Below, one piece after another: positions 8,058 through 18,554 of a stretch of 64,000 nucleotides of DNA; positions within the stretch are counted from its first letter, which is position 1; every line of letters begins with the position of its first letter. A model generated the notes under the pieces. It was given only the letters and a program-made list of their open reading frames with translations. It ran no database searches and had not been told where the DNA came from. A program made the position numbers and the translations under genes. Source of the stretch: Hymenobacter wooponensis (GTDB lineage Bacteria; Bacteroidota; Bacteroidia; Cytophagales; Hymenobacteraceae); NCBI RefSeq assembly GCF_004745865.1, contig NZ_SRKZ01000001.1:62001-126000 (forward strand), written 5' to 3'.

Positions 8058-9590
8058 ATGCCTCAACAAATCCTGATTCTAGACTTTGGGTCGCAGTACA
8101 CACAGCTCATTGCCCGGCGCATCCGGGAACTGAACGTTTACTGCGAAATCCATCCGTATAATCACGCCCCGGACCTCACTGAGGACATCCGGGGCGTTGT
8201 GCTTTCAGGCTCGCCGTGCTCCGTGCGGGACCCCGAAGCCCCCAACCCCGACCTCTCCAAGTACCTGGGCCACGTGCCGGTGCTGGGCGTTTGCTACGGC
8301 GCACAGCTGCTGGCCCACCAGCAGGGTGGCGAGGTAATGCCCGCTACCATTCGGGAGTATGGCCGGGCTCGCCTCAGCCACGTGCTCCACGCCTCGCCCC
8401 TGCTGCACGGCGTACCCACGGAGTCGCAGGTGTGGATGTCACACGGCGACACCATCAAGGACCTGCCTGCTGGGTTCGAGATTATTGCCGGTACGCCGGA
8501 AGTGGCCGTAGCTGCTTTCCACATTCAGGGGCAGCCTACCTATGGCATCCAGTTCCACCCCGAAGTAACGCACTCCACCGACGGCAAAACGCTGCTCCAG
8601 AACTTCGTGGTTACCATCTGTGGCCTAGACCAAAGCTGGACACCCGAGCACTTCGTGGATTCGATGGTGGAGACCCTCCAACGCACAATTGGTGAGGAAG
8701 ACCAGGTGATTCTAGGCCTGTCGGGCGGGGTAGATTCTTCGGTGGCTGCCCTGCTGCTCCATCGCGCCATTGGCAAGCGTTTGCACGGCATTTTCGTGAA
8801 CAATGGCTTGTTGCGCAAGGATGAGTACGAAGACGTTCTGCACTCCTACAAAGACCTCGGCCTGAACGTGCGTGGCGTAGATGCCTCGGATGAGTTCTAT
8901 GCGGCTCTCACCGGCCTCACCGACCCCGAGCAGAAGCGCAAAGCCATTGGCCGCACATTTATCGAGGTTTTTGACCGCGAAGCCCAGAAAGTAGACGGCG
9001 CCCGTTGGCTGGCACAGGGCACCATTTACCCCGATGTAATCGAATCGGTGTCAGTGAAAGGCCCGGCCGTAACTATCAAGAGCCACCACAACGTGGGTGG
9101 CCTGCCGGAGAAAATGAACCTGCGTATTGTAGAGCCGCTGCGCGCTCTGTTCAAAGATGAAGTGCGCGAAGTAGGCCATACGCTAGGCCTGCCTACCAAC
9201 ATCTTGCACCGCCACCCCTTCCCCGGACCTGGCCTAGGCATCCGCATCCTCGGCGACATTACGCCCGAGAAGGTGGATTTGCTGCAGCGCGCCGACGCTA
9301 TTTTCATCAATGGCCTGAAAAACTTCGGGCTCTACGACAAAGTATGGCAGGCAGGCGTGATGCTACTGCCCGTGCAAAGCGTGGGCGTGATGGGCGATGA
9401 GCGGACGTACGAGCGGGTAGTTGCCCTGCGCGCCGTAACCAGCGTTGACGGCATGACCGCCGACTGGGCACACCTTCCCTACGAGTTCCTGGCCGACGTT
9501 TCAAACCGCATTATCAACCAAGTGCGCGGCATCAACCGCGTGGTGTACGATATTAGCTCTAAGCCACCAGCAACTATTGAGTGGGAATAA
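8058..9590 (+). CDS. guaA: GMP synthase (glutamine-hydrolysing)
   Basis: Converts XMP, glutamine and ATP to GMP. Residues 1-190 form a class I glutamine amidotransferase with Cys79 in GVCYGAQ and the HPE triad residues in [10 protein letters not shown]. The ATP pyrophosphatase domain follows with the P-loop [10 protein letters not shown], and the C-terminal dimerisation domain ends in [20 protein letters not shown], the standard GuaA terminus. ATG at 8058 ([13 protein letters not shown]) is chosen over an in-frame start at 8025 because the protein family begins there. The length of 510 residues is normal. It has its own terminator; a glutamine amidotransferase paralogue follows. Confidence 0.98.
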   Translation: MPQQILILDFGSQYTQLIARRIRELNVYCEIHPYNHAPDLTEDIRGVVLSGSPCSVRDPEAPNPDLSKYLGHVPVLGVCYGAQLLAHQQGGEVMPATIREYGRARLSHVLHASPLLHGVPTESQVWMSHGDTIKDLPAGFEIIAGTPEVAVAAFHIQGQPTYGIQFHPEVTHSTDGKTLLQNFVVTICGLDQSWTPEHFVDSMVETLQRTIGEEDQVILGLSGGVDSSVAALLLHRAIGKRLHGIFVNNGLLRKDEYEDVLHSYKDLGLNVRGVDASDEFYAALTGLTDPEQKRKAIGRTFIEVFDREAQKVDGARWLAQGTIYPDVIESVSVKGPAVTIKSHHNVGGLPEKMNLRIVEPLRALFKDEVREVGHTLGLPTNILHRHPFPGPGLGIRILGDITPEKVDLLQRADAIFINGLKNFGLYDKVWQAGVMLLPVQSVGVMGDERTYERVVALRAVTSVDGMTADWAHLPYEFLADVSNRIINQVRGINRVVYDISSKPPATIEWE

Positions 9591-9613
9591 CTCCTCGCGC
9601 AACCAGTAGTAAG

Positions 9614-9646
9614 AAAGAGCCACTGAAGTAATTTGGTGGCTCTTTT
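9614..9646 (+). terminator. Intrinsic terminator after guaA
   Basis: AAAGAGCCAC pairs with GTGGCTCTTT across a 12-base loop, followed by TTT. It starts 23 bp after the guaA stop. Confidence 0.88.
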
Positions 9647-9692
9647 TAGTGTTACCTAAAGTACCTTCCGGCCTTCTCATATTTCGCCGTTC

Positions 9693-10403
9693 ATGCAGAT
9701 CCATTGCTTTCAACATATGCCCGACGAGGGGCCGGGCCACATTGCTGCTTGGGCCACCGCTCGGGGCCATACCCTAATCATTACCTCTTGGGATGCTCCC
9801 GGCGTTGTGCCGCCAGACCTGACGCACGCTGACTTATTAGTGGTATTAGGCGGTGCCATGGGCGTGCACGATGAGGCGGAGTTTCCATGGCTGCGAAAAG
9901 AAAAGGCTGCCATTAAGGCCACCCTTGAGGCGGGAGTACCCGTGCTAGGCCTATGCCTGGGCTCCCAGCTGGTAGCGCAGCAGTTGGGTGGCACCGTGGG
10001 CCGCAACGCCCAGCCAGAAGTGGGGTTCTGGCCGGTTCAGTTTACTGCTGAGGCGCGCCAACACCCGCTTTTCCAGCACGTGCCTGAATTCGTTCCTGCG
10101 CTGCATTGGCATTATGATGCCTTTACCTTGCCGCCCGGCGCACAGTTGGTGGCCTACTCCCCTCCTACCAGTTGCCAGGGCTTTCTGTGGCGGGAGCGGG
10201 TAGTAGGCCTGCAGTTTCACCCGGAGGCAGATGCAGCGTGGTTGGCCTCAATAGTAGAGGCCGAAGGGCACTTGCTGAAGCCAGCGGCTTACGTGCAAAC
10301 GGCGGAAGCTATTCAGGCCAAAGCGGCAACCGTAGATACTTCACCAGCCTTCCTCTATCCCCTTCTGGATGCCCTACTAGCTACAGTTGCTGATGGGGCC
10401 TAA
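9693..10403 (+). CDS. Class I glutamine amidotransferase-like protein
   Basis: A single-domain 236-residue protein with the nucleophile Cys88 in LGLCLGSQ and the His-Pro-Glu of the triad in LQFHPEAD. This is the stand-alone GMP-synthase-glutaminase-like family often annotated as type 1 glutamine amidotransferase (related to YfeJ and gamma-Glu-polyamine hydrolases). It lacks any synthase domain, so either it hydrolyses gamma-glutamyl amides by itself or it serves an unlinked partner. It follows guaA on the same strand but after a terminator, so separate transcription is likely. Confidence 0.88.
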   Translation: MQIHCFQHMPDEGPGHIAAWATARGHTLIITSWDAPGVVPPDLTHADLLVVLGGAMGVHDEAEFPWLRKEKAAIKATLEAGVPVLGLCLGSQLVAQQLGGTVGRNAQPEVGFWPVQFTAEARQHPLFQHVPEFVPALHWHYDAFTLPPGAQLVAYSPPTSCQGFLWRERVVGLQFHPEADAAWLASIVEAEGHLLKPAAYVQTAEAIQAKAATVDTSPAFLYPLLDALLATVADGA

Positions 10404-10500
10404 AATCTGCCCTGCAACCGTAGACCGGCGCACTATATCACTGTCGTGTTTTCTGCGTAGATAGGATACTCCTTACTTTTCTGTCTCCCTTACCCACTGC

Positions 10501-13500
10501 ATGAAACGCCCATCTCTCCGTCAGTTCCTGGCCATTGCTGCGCTAGGACTACTGCTGGCGGTTGGGGTGGCCGTATATTTCCTGGGTTCGGCCTGGGGGC
10601 GAAGGGAGTTGACCCGCAGGGCGCGCGAGCGTATTGCTCGCAACTCCGATCTGGTGCTGGCTCCTTTTGAGGTGGAGTTTTCCTGGCTGCGCGATTTCCC
10701 CCACATAACGGCTTCGCTGAGCCACTTCAGTCTTACTGATACGGCCTTTCACCAAGCGGTGCCCGTGCTACAGATTGGCCGCGCCGATGTACGCCTGCAA
10801 GCCAGCGAGCTACTGAGGGGGCGCCTGGTAATTAAGCACGTGGCGCTGCATGATGTGAGCTTTCGGCAGTTCACCGACTCCGTAGGCCACAACTGGGGAT
10901 TGCACGGGAAGGGGCCACACCGGTCCGCCGCCTTCTCTCCCCCTGATTTTCAACTCAACTCCTTGCGCATCCACAACCTGCGCGTTACTGACCGGAACGA
11001 GTTACAAAACAGTGGCTTTTCGGCCTTTGTGCGGGAAGGTGAGCTGGCGGTGCAGGGCCGTGGGGGCGTAGGCCACGTGCGAGGCACGCTGCAGGGGCAA
11101 CTAGAATACCTGCGCAGTGGCCGGGGGAATTTGTTTGAGCAAGAGCCCGTTACCGCCTGGGTGCGCTACCAATACGATTTCCGGCAGCGCCAAGGCACCT
11201 TTTTGCGCACCCACGCCACCCTCAACGGCGACACCGTGCTGATAAATGGCACGCACCAGGCCGCCGCTCCCGGCAAACCGCAGGGCACTACGCTCAACCT
11301 GCACTTTCAGGGAAAGCAGCCATTGGTGGAGGTGCTACACGTGGCCCTGCCCAGCAGTTTGCATCGCTATTTAAACGGGGCGGTAAGCACCAGCCGCGCC
11401 CGCATCGACTACACCATTCGGGGGTTGAGCGGCCCGTTAGCGCGCCCCCGGACCGTGCTTCGGTTTGGCTTGCAGAATGCCCAGATGCGGTGGCCAGGCT
11501 CGGAGCGCCAGATTAGGCGCTGGGATGCCCGCGGGGTGTTTGATAATGGTCCTGACCACTCTGCCAAGACCACTTACCTGGCGTTTGAGCAGTGCCGGCT
11601 GTTCTCAACGGCGGGTGAGCTAAATGCCACCGTTAAAGTGACCAACTTCACCCGCCCGGTGCTTACGGGGCATGTGCAGGGACGTACGGAACTGCAAACG
11701 CTGGCCACTGTGGTAGTGCCCGACCTGTGGCACGCCCGGTCGGGGCAGGCGGCCTTGGATATTGACTTGAACGGCCCATTACCCGAAATTCCTGAGCGAG
11801 CCGCCCGGCAGGCAGGCCATGCTACTACCCTGCCGCCGTTGGCCGTGCGGGGCACTATTACTCTGCAAAATGCCTCCTTCACCGTACCCAGCCGCCAGGC
11901 AGATATGTCGGGGCTGAACGTGCGAGTGCGCTTACGAGACAGTTTGTGGATGCTGGAGAACCTAGCTGGCCGGCTCAATGGTATGCAAGTACAGGCCAAC
12001 GCCACCACCACATACTTACTGGCCTATTTTACCGGTCAGCATCCCTCTACCACCATCAAAGGCACATTTGAGGTGGATGAATTGCACCTGCGGCGGCTGC
12101 GGCAGTTACTCTCGCCCCCCGTGCCAGCCGTAGGCCAGGTGCCTACTCGGGGGCGGCGGAGAAACGCGGCACCCAAGCAGGAAATAGCCGCCCGCGCCAT
12201 GAATCTATTTCCGCCTGGCCTACGGCTAAATATTGGGTTGCGCTGCCAGCGCTTAGTACTGCGCTCCGACACCCTGCACCACTTAGCCGCCACAGTTCGC
12301 CACGATGGCCACCAGGTGCAGCTATCCAACCTGCGGGTACAAGTGTGGGACGGCCAAGTGAAGGGTGCTGTCAGCTGGCCTACGGACACCCTGCGTAACC
12401 AACCGGTAGCGGCCCGCTTAGCTGTTACATTTAACACCCTGAAGTACCGGCGCTTTCTAGCCCTACTGGCCCGCCCACCGCGCCGCACTTCTTCGGCCCG
12501 TACTCCCGACGCCAGCATCCGCGACATGCTTTTGCATACCAACGGTCAGGTAGAAGCTACTATCAAAACGGTCTTGCTGCCGGCAGGCGAGAACCTTACT
12601 AACCTACGCTTACGGCTCGATAAAACCGGTCCTTCTTTCAACGTTCCCTACCTCACCTTTGCTACCAGTGCTGGCGGCACCGGCCGCGTGAGTGCTTCTG
12701 CCCAACTTAATGGCTCAGAGCTACAAGGGGCGCAAGCCGACATTCGGCTACGTTATCAGACCCTCGATATTCAACGGCTTTTCCAACTTCTGGCTTCTCT
12801 CACTCCCCCAGCTAAAAAAGCCACTCCTTCACCTCCCAAATCCGCTAGCAGCATCTCTCCGTTACTAGATGGCACCGTTACGGCCCGCGTAGAGGTTACC
12901 GCCGACCACATTGTATACTCCATGCTGAAGGGGAGCGACTTCCGCCTGCGCAGTAAGCTGGCAGAGGGGTGGGCCACGCTGGAGCAATGCTCGTTGCACA
13001 CCTTTGGGGGCTCTATGGCGCTGCGGGGCAAGGTGCAGATGGATGCCGAGCAAGGCGCTCTGCACCCACTACACGCCCAGGTTCGGTTGCAGGAAATCAA
13101 CCTGCCGGAGCTGTTCGGGCTTGCGGAGGCACTGCGTTTCGACGTGATGGGGCCCGCTAATATCCGTGGCTCTATGCATTGCGAGGCCGATCTGCATACT
13201 ACCCTCGACGCTGCCTTTCTGCCCCTACTATCTCAAACCCACGCTTACCTGAAAACAGACCTGCGCAATTTGGAGCTACTAGATGTTACTGCACTGCAGG
13301 AAGCCTTGAAGTTTTTGCGCGAGAAGCGGACCAGTCACCTCTACTTTGAGCCGGTGAGTCCGCAGTTTGTGCTGGACGGTAATCGGGTACTTATTCCGAG
13401 CCTGCCGCTCAACAGCAACCTGACCGATATGGCCGTCAGTGGGGAGTACCACCTTGATGGCCGCGCCAACTTGTACGTTGGCCTCAGTCCTATGCAAACC

Positions 13501-13731
13501 CTGTTTGGCAACAATGAAAAGCGCATTGAGCGCATCAAGAGCGGTGAAGCAGCTGAGCGGCGCAGCCGGGGCCTGATCTACTTAAGTCTCAGCCGCACGC
13601 CGGGGAGCAAATACAAGGTAGGTCTGTTTAAGAAGCAAGATCAGCGCCAGCAACAAGCCCGCCTGCAGCAGGAGTTTCGGCGGCTCCTGCTCAAGCAGCC
13701 GCTCGATACTACGTTGCGCCTGTTACAATAA
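10501..13731 (+). CDS. AsmA-like envelope protein, 1076 aa
   Basis: One N-terminal transmembrane helix (about residues 8-30) anchors a long periplasmic part. The start of that part (ELTRRARERIARNSDLVLAPFEVEFSWLRDFPHITASLSHFSLTD) has the pattern of the AsmA N-terminal region, and the C-terminal third (GGSMALRGKVQMDAEQGALHPLHAQVRLQEINLPELF...) matches the AsmA-like C-terminal region. These are repeating beta-groove (RBG) proteins thought to carry phospholipid between inner and outer membranes. That role is family knowledge, not shown here. It is followed after 94 bp by the M1-type peptidase gene. Confidence 0.85.
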   Translation: MKRPSLRQFLAIAALGLLLAVGVAVYFLGSAWGRRELTRRARERIARNSDLVLAPFEVEFSWLRDFPHITASLSHFSLTDTAFHQAVPVLQIGRADVRLQASELLRGRLVIKHVALHDVSFRQFTDSVGHNWGLHGKGPHRSAAFSPPDFQLNSLRIHNLRVTDRNELQNSGFSAFVREGELAVQGRGGVGHVRGTLQGQLEYLRSGRGNLFEQEPVTAWVRYQYDFRQRQGTFLRTHATLNGDTVLINGTHQAAAPGKPQGTTLNLHFQGKQPLVEVLHVALPSSLHRYLNGAVSTSRARIDYTIRGLSGPLARPRTVLRFGLQNAQMRWPGSERQIRRWDARGVFDNGPDHSAKTTYLAFEQCRLFSTAGELNATVKVTNFTRPVLTGHVQGRTELQTLATVVVPDLWHARSGQAALDIDLNGPLPEIPERAARQAGHATTLPPLAVRGTITLQNASFTVPSRQADMSGLNVRVRLRDSLWMLENLAGRLNGMQVQANATTTYLLAYFTGQHPSTTIKGTFEVDELHLRRLRQLLSPPVPAVGQVPTRGRRRNAAPKQEIAARAMNLFPPGLRLNIGLRCQRLVLRSDTLHHLAATVRHDGHQVQLSNLRVQVWDGQVKGAVSWPTDTLRNQPVAARLAVTFNTLKYRRFLALLARPPRRTSSARTPDASIRDMLLHTNGQVEATIKTVLLPAGENLTNLRLRLDKTGPSFNVPYLTFATSAGGTGRVSASAQLNGSELQGAQADIRLRYQTLDIQRLFQLLASLTPPAKKATPSPPKSASSISPLLDGTVTARVEVTADHIVYSMLKGSDFRLRSKLAEGWATLEQCSLHTFGGSMALRGKVQMDAEQGALHPLHAQVRLQEINLPELFGLAEALRFDVMGPANIRGSMHCEADLHTTLDAAFLPLLSQTHAYLKTDLRNLELLDVTALQEALKFLREKRTSHLYFEPVSPQFVLDGNRVLIPSLPLNSNLTDMAVSGEYHLDGRANLYVGLSPMQTLFGNNEKRIERIKSGEAAERRSRGLIYLSLSRTPGSKYKVGLFKKQDQRQQQARLQQEFRRLLLKQPLDTTLRLLQ

Positions 13732-13825
13732 CGGGCTGGTGCTGCGGCAGTGGCCTAGGGCACAAAATCTGCTTGCTTTGCGCCTACTTTTACCCAGCTT
13801 TGCTATATCGCCTATTCCTACAAAC

Positions 13826-15079
13826 GTGAAATATCTACTCGTACTTATCACCATTATTGCCTTCTGCAGCCCTTTCACCAGTCTGGCATCGCCTAATCAG
13901 GCGCATATTGAAGTGAAGCTAGAGCCCGCCAAAAAGCAGTTTTGGTGTCGCTACACACTCACGGTGCCAGCCGATGCCGCCGAATCGAGCGTTCAGCTCT
14001 ACCTGAATAAGGCCTTCACCATACTTGAGCTGAAAAGCGCAGGCGCTGTTCAAAAAAAGGTAAGTCCGGTTCTCTATTCCTTGGCGCAGGATACAGTGCA
14101 GGCAATTCAGCTAACGTATAGCCCCAGTAAGCATCGACGGCAAGTGGTGGTTACCTACCGCGGCACGCTCCCGCCTAAGTATGCTTCACCCGAGGTAATG
14201 GAGCTCAGTGGGCATAGTAACTGGCTGCCGACCCGTCCGTTTCAGGAATATGAGCTGATCGATTACGTGCTAGAGGCGGAGGCCCCAGCATCTTACCACA
14301 TCATCAGTTCTAGCCCACCTACCCGGCATACCAAAACACAGTCTACTTTCCGGGGCCGCACCTCGGCCATTGAACCGACGGTGATAGCCGCGCAGCACAT
14401 GTATCAAGCATCCACAGGCACTCAGATTCCAGTGCATGTGTTCAAGGCAGCTACTCCCCTCCAGCATGCCGACAGCCTACTGCTCACGGAAACCGAACAG
14501 GTGGTGGCATATTATAATGGCTCCATCGGGAAGCAAGATCCTATTCAACGGTTTTCTATTCTGCTGACGGGTTTCGACCGTGATGCCTTTGGCCTGCTTG
14601 ACAATGCTACCGTAATAACCTACCCTGATTATGACATCAGGAAGCGTACCGACCGGTTAACGCTGGCCCATGAAATCAGCCACAAATGGTGGGCCTATGG
14701 CTCGTTTAGCGACTATAACGACTGGCTAAACGAGGCGTTTGCCACGTACTCTAGCCTGCTCTACCTGCGAGCTACTGCTGACACGGCGGGGTATCGGCAG
14801 GAACTAGCCAAGCGGGTTGCATCGGCCGCGGGTGCCCCCGCCATTATAGGGTTCATCAAGGCCGAGCATTCTTACCCTATGTACCGGCGTGTGATTTATG
14901 ATAAAGGCACCACCGTTTTAGCAGCTCTGCACGCGCGCCTTGGGGATGCTCCTTTTCTGGCCATTCTCGCTACTACCGCCGCCCGCAAGACTACCACTAC
15001 CCAAGAGTTTCTGACCATTGTGGAGCAAGCCGCTGGCCTAGACACCCGCCAGTGGCTGGAGAAGCTGCTAACCACCTGA
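13826..15079 (+). CDS. Secreted M1-type (gluzincin) metallopeptidase-like protein
   Basis: The zinc motif HEISHKWW (about residue 280) is followed by NEAFATYSS 19 residues later, the HExxH-(18)-E arrangement of the M1 aminopeptidase family. The rest is short for M1 (418 residues), lacking the large C-terminal helical domain. GTG at 13826 (VKYLLVLITIIAFCSPFTSLAS) gives a clean signal peptide; a longer GTG frame at 13739 adds 29 residues with no apparent function. The classical GxMEN substrate motif is replaced by FGLLDNATV, so exopeptidase specificity is doubtful. Confidence 0.85.
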   Translation: MKYLLVLITIIAFCSPFTSLASPNQAHIEVKLEPAKKQFWCRYTLTVPADAAESSVQLYLNKAFTILELKSAGAVQKKVSPVLYSLAQDTVQAIQLTYSPSKHRRQVVVTYRGTLPPKYASPEVMELSGHSNWLPTRPFQEYELIDYVLEAEAPASYHIISSSPPTRHTKTQSTFRGRTSAIEPTVIAAQHMYQASTGTQIPVHVFKAATPLQHADSLLLTETEQVVAYYNGSIGKQDPIQRFSILLTGFDRDAFGLLDNATVITYPDYDIRKRTDRLTLAHEISHKWWAYGSFSDYNDWLNEAFATYSSLLYLRATADTAGYRQELAKRVASAAGAPAIIGFIKAEHSYPMYRRVIYDKGTTVLAALHARLGDAPFLAILATTAARKTTTTQEFLTIVEQAAGLDTRQWLEKLLTT

Positions 15080-15120
15080 CTAGACCGTTCTAGGCCAGTA
15101 TCACCCGCGCCACGAGTGGC

Positions 15121-16140
15121 CTAGCCGCAGGGCTCGGTTGACTTCCGCTGAAAAAGCTCAGACTTCAGCACCAGGCTCTGGCTCGGCAGAATGGCTTTCT
15201 TCTTCTCAATGGCCCGCAGCAGAATCTTGGCGGCCTCCTTCCCTATCTCGTAGGCTGGCTGCGTGATAGTGGTGAGTGCCGGCGCCAGCAGTGAGGCTAC
15301 CCCCAGATTGGAGAAACCAATGATTTTGATGTCTTGAGGAATTGCGCGGCCCAGGGCTTGACAGGCCTGATAACTACTAATTACCAGCCGCTCTACAGAA
15401 GCAAATATGCCGTCCACTTCGGGGCGGCTGCGGAGCAGGTTCTTAAGTAGCTCGGTATTGCTCTCATCATCTCCATTACCGTCTATCACCAGCGTTTCGT
15501 CGAAGGCGATGCCAGCGGCCTGCAGCGCCGCTTGGTAGCCCTGCATCCGCATCCGCCCGATAGAGAGATTACCCGATACCAGCAGGTGCGCAATGTGGGT
15601 ACAGCCAGCTTCAATCAGGTGCTGCGTAGCGAGGTAGCCACTTTCGTAGTCGTTAGTAGTAACGTTAGCCGTATGTATGGCCTCGCACACCCGGTCGAAA
15701 AACACGATGGCCGGCTTGCTCGCGTAGAGCTTCTCCAGGTGCGAAAACTCCTGACTCCCGCTGGCCACCGACATCAGTAGGCCATCTACCCGCCCACCCG
15801 TCAGGTACTGCGTTATGGCTACTTCACGCTCGTAGTCATCGTGGGTGAGGTAAATCAATACGTGGTAGCCACTCTGGCGGGCTACCTCTTCAATGCCATT
15901 GATGGCCAGGGAAAAGAAGTGGTTGTTGACTTCCGGAATAACCACGCCAATAGTTTTACTGATGTTTCGGCGCAGGCTACTGGCGTAAGCGTTCGGCTCA
16001 TAGTTCAGCTCAGCTGCCAACGCCCGCACCCGCTCCTTCGTCTGCGACGACACCTCGTAGCTGTCTTGCAGCGCCCGCGACACCGTGGCAATAGACAGGT
16101 TCAGCTCTTGGGCAAGCCGTTTTAAATTAACTGAATTCAT
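15121..16140 (-). CDS. LacI-family transcriptional regulator (first)
   Basis: The N-terminus has the LacI helix-turn-helix (NLKRLAQELNLSIATVSRALQDSYEVSSQTKERVRALAAELNY) and hinge, followed by a periplasmic-binding-protein-like sugar-sensing domain (SKTIGVVIPEVNNHFFSLAINGIEE...). The length of 339 residues is standard. It is divergent from the GH2/CE6 gene pair, with a near-perfect palindrome at 16304-16317 in the shared 470-bp region, so it most likely controls those genes in response to their product. The stop codon TAG lies inside a GGCCTAG heptamer. The effector is unknown. Confidence 0.93.
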   Translation of the reverse strand: MNSVNLKRLAQELNLSIATVSRALQDSYEVSSQTKERVRALAAELNYEPNAYASSLRRNISKTIGVVIPEVNNHFFSLAINGIEEVARQSGYHVLIYLTHDDYEREVAITQYLTGGRVDGLLMSVASGSQEFSHLEKLYASKPAIVFFDRVCEAIHTANVTTNDYESGYLATQHLIEAGCTHIAHLLVSGNLSIGRMRMQGYQAALQAAGIAFDETLVIDGNGDDESNTELLKNLLRSRPEVDGIFASVERLVISSYQACQALGRAIPQDIKIIGFSNLGVASLLAPALTTITQPAYEIGKEAAKILLRAIEKKKAILPSQSLVLKSELFQRKSTEPCG

Positions 16141-16610
16141 GTACTACTTGTGTGCTACAACCGAAAAGGTGAGTAGGAAGAATTGTAGCCGAGCTTGGTA
16201 AAGCTAACGCATTTTAAGCAATGCTAAATGGCCATTCACCGCGTGTTTTAGCTGGCTCAGCCGTAGTTACACGGGTTCGTACCCGAGTTTTCGGCCCAGA
16301 TATCGTAAACGTTTGCGTAGATAAACCCAACCGGCCGTGCCGGAATCGGGGGCGAGTGTGTCGTACTTGACAGGAGCACAAAGTGCCAAGCAATAGACTG
16401 CTTGTGGCTAACTGCCTACTGCTATTCTGTTTTGCGCATCATGCCCGCTTGCTTAAAAGCAGCTCTAGCCCATCGGCACTGACTGCGTTGCTAAAGATTT
16501 GCCCCTAGGCCTCTGCCTCACTTGCCTCGCAAGCAACATTGTCTTGGGCTCAATGTCTATTTTACGCAATAGAAACTGCCTCTCTGCCTTTCCATCTACC
16601 TGCTCGCTTA
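16141..16610. other. Intergenic region between LacI regulator and GH2 gene
   Basis: 470 bp without a convincing gene. It holds a TAGCTTTA -7-like box on the minus strand about 66 bp before the regulator start, and the palindrome at 16304-16317. Nothing else is recognised. Confidence 0.6.
16304..16317. promoter_or_regulatory. Putative LacI-type operator
   Basis: CGTAAACGTTTGCG is a 14-bp palindrome with one mismatched pair around the central AAACGTTT, a form typical of LacI/CcpA-family operators. It lies between the divergent regulator and GH2 genes, 164 bp from the former and 294 bp from the latter. Confidence 0.6.
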
Positions 16611-18476
16611 ATGAACTCCCACTCTCTGCTGAAATCTCTCCTCATCCTTATGCTTCTGGTTGGCGGCGTCACAGGCCATACGCTACGTGCCCAGTCACCC
16701 GTGCTCCAGAATGCTCCTGCCCGCCGGGTACTCAGTCTTAATGGTAGTTGGAACTACATTATCGACCCCTACGAAAACGGCTTTTACGACTACCGCCGCG
16801 AAGCCTTCGACCAATCTAAGTCGGGCAAGGGGGGGTACTACGACAACCAGAAGCCCAGCAGCAAACAGGAGCCAGAATTAATTGAGTACGACTTCGACAA
16901 ATCGGCGGCGCTGCAGGTGCCCGGCGACTGGAACTCTCAGGACCCCAAGCTGCTCTACTACGAGGGCACTATCTGGTACAAAAAGAGCTTCACTCTAGCT
17001 CCCAAGGCCGGGAAGCGCTACTTCCTGTACTTCGGAGCCATCAACTATGAGTCGCACATCTACCTGAACGGCAAGAAGCTGGGCATGCACAAGGGCGGCT
17101 TCACGCCTATTCAATACGACATCACCAGCCAGCTCAGCCCCAGCGGCGACAACTTTGTGGTGGTGAAGGCCGACAATACGCGCCGCCCCAACGAAGTGCC
17201 CACCATCAACACCGACTGGTGGAACTACGGCGGTATTACGCGCGACGTGTTTATTGCCGAAACGCCTGACACGTACATCAGCGACTACAAAGTGCAGTTG
17301 GCCAAAAACGACCCGAATACCGTGGCCGGCTACGTGCAGGTTACGGGCACTGGCCGCGCTAACCAATCGGTAACGCTCAGCATTAGTGAGGCAGGCATCA
17401 AGCAAAGCCTGAAGACCGATGCGGAAGGCCGGGCCACCTTCCGCCTGCCCGCAAAGAAGCTCGTGCGCTGGTCGCCGCAAACCCCCAAGCTCTACGCCGT
17501 GACTCTAAGCAGCGGCAGCGACGCGGTGCAGGACCGCATTGGGTTTCGCACCATTCAAACGCGCGGTGCGGATATTCTGCTAAATGGAAAATCAACCTAC
17601 ATGCGGGGCATTTCTATTCATGATGAGAACCCACTAATTCCGGGGCGGGCCCGCGGGGAGGGCGACCTACGCATGCTGCTTACCTGGGCCAAGGAGCTGG
17701 GCTGCAACTATGTGCGCCTGGCCCACTACCCGCATAATGAAACCATGCTGAAGCTAGCCGATGAAATGGGCCTGCTGGTGTGGGCCGAGGTGCCTGTGTA
17801 CTGGACTATTGCTTGGGAAAACGAGGCTACTTATCAGAACGCAGAAACGCAGCTTTCGGACCTGATTTCCATGGGAAAGAACCGCGCCAGTATTGTGGTA
17901 TGGTCGGTGGGCAACGAAACGCCGCTGGGCGAGGCGCGCCTGAAGTTCATGACTAATCTGGCCAATAAGGCCCGCTCCATTGATGACACTCGCCTGATTT
18001 CGGCAGCCCTGGAACTGCACCGCACCCCCGATAACGTAGTGCACGTAGACGATCCGCTGGGCGAAGTCCTTGACCTGACCACCTTCAACGAATATGCCGG
18101 CTGGTACTGGGGAGGCAGCCCCAGCGAAATCACCAAGTACACCTTCGATATAAAGTACAACAAGCCCGTGATGATTAGCGAGTTTGGCGGCGACGCGCTA
18201 GCTGGCTACCACGGCGATGCCGAAACGCGCTGGAGCGAGGAGTACCAGGAGGCTCTGTATGTGAACCAGCTGAAGATGCTAGGCACCATTAAGAACCTAC
18301 GCGGCATGACACCCTGGATTCTCGCTGACTTTAGGGCCACCCGCCGCCAGCACCCGGTGTATCAGAACGGCTTCAACCGCAAAGGCCTGATTTCGAGCAC
18401 CGGCACCAAGAAGAAAGCCTTTTATGTGCTGCAGGAGTACTACCGCCAGATGGCGCAGAAGTACGACGGCAAGTAA
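16611..18476 (+). CDS. GH2 beta-glucuronidase-like glycoside hydrolase, exported
   Basis: A 621-residue GH2 enzyme with signal peptide (MNSHSLLKSLLILMLLVGGVTGHTLRAQ), jelly-roll sugar-binding, Ig-like and TIM-barrel domains. The acid/base Glu is in VVWSVGNETPLG and the nucleophile Glu in PVMISEFGGDA. Near the C-terminus, FNRKGL gives the N-x-K motif that binds the carboxylate of glucuronic acid in beta-glucuronidases, so this is more likely a glucuronidase than a galactosidase. ATG at 16611 is chosen because it begins the signal peptide; a frame from 16539 is longer. It is followed by an esterase gene and controlled, by inference, by the divergent LacI regulator. Confidence 0.9.
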   Translation: MNSHSLLKSLLILMLLVGGVTGHTLRAQSPVLQNAPARRVLSLNGSWNYIIDPYENGFYDYRREAFDQSKSGKGGYYDNQKPSSKQEPELIEYDFDKSAALQVPGDWNSQDPKLLYYEGTIWYKKSFTLAPKAGKRYFLYFGAINYESHIYLNGKKLGMHKGGFTPIQYDITSQLSPSGDNFVVVKADNTRRPNEVPTINTDWWNYGGITRDVFIAETPDTYISDYKVQLAKNDPNTVAGYVQVTGTGRANQSVTLSISEAGIKQSLKTDAEGRATFRLPAKKLVRWSPQTPKLYAVTLSSGSDAVQDRIGFRTIQTRGADILLNGKSTYMRGISIHDENPLIPGRARGEGDLRMLLTWAKELGCNYVRLAHYPHNETMLKLADEMGLLVWAEVPVYWTIAWENEATYQNAETQLSDLISMGKNRASIVVWSVGNETPLGEARLKFMTNLANKARSIDDTRLISAALELHRTPDNVVHVDDPLGEVLDLTTFNEYAGWYWGGSPSEITKYTFDIKYNKPVMISEFGGDALAGYHGDAETRWSEEYQEALYVNQLKMLGTIKNLRGMTPWILADFRATRRQHPVYQNGFNRKGLISSTGTKKKAFYVLQEYYRQMAQKYDGK

Positions 18477-18554
18477 CTCCCACATAAACAGGCGATGCCA
18501 CTGAGCTTGCGGAAACGTTGAACAGTTTTCCCGTTCAACACCCGCCTTTACTGT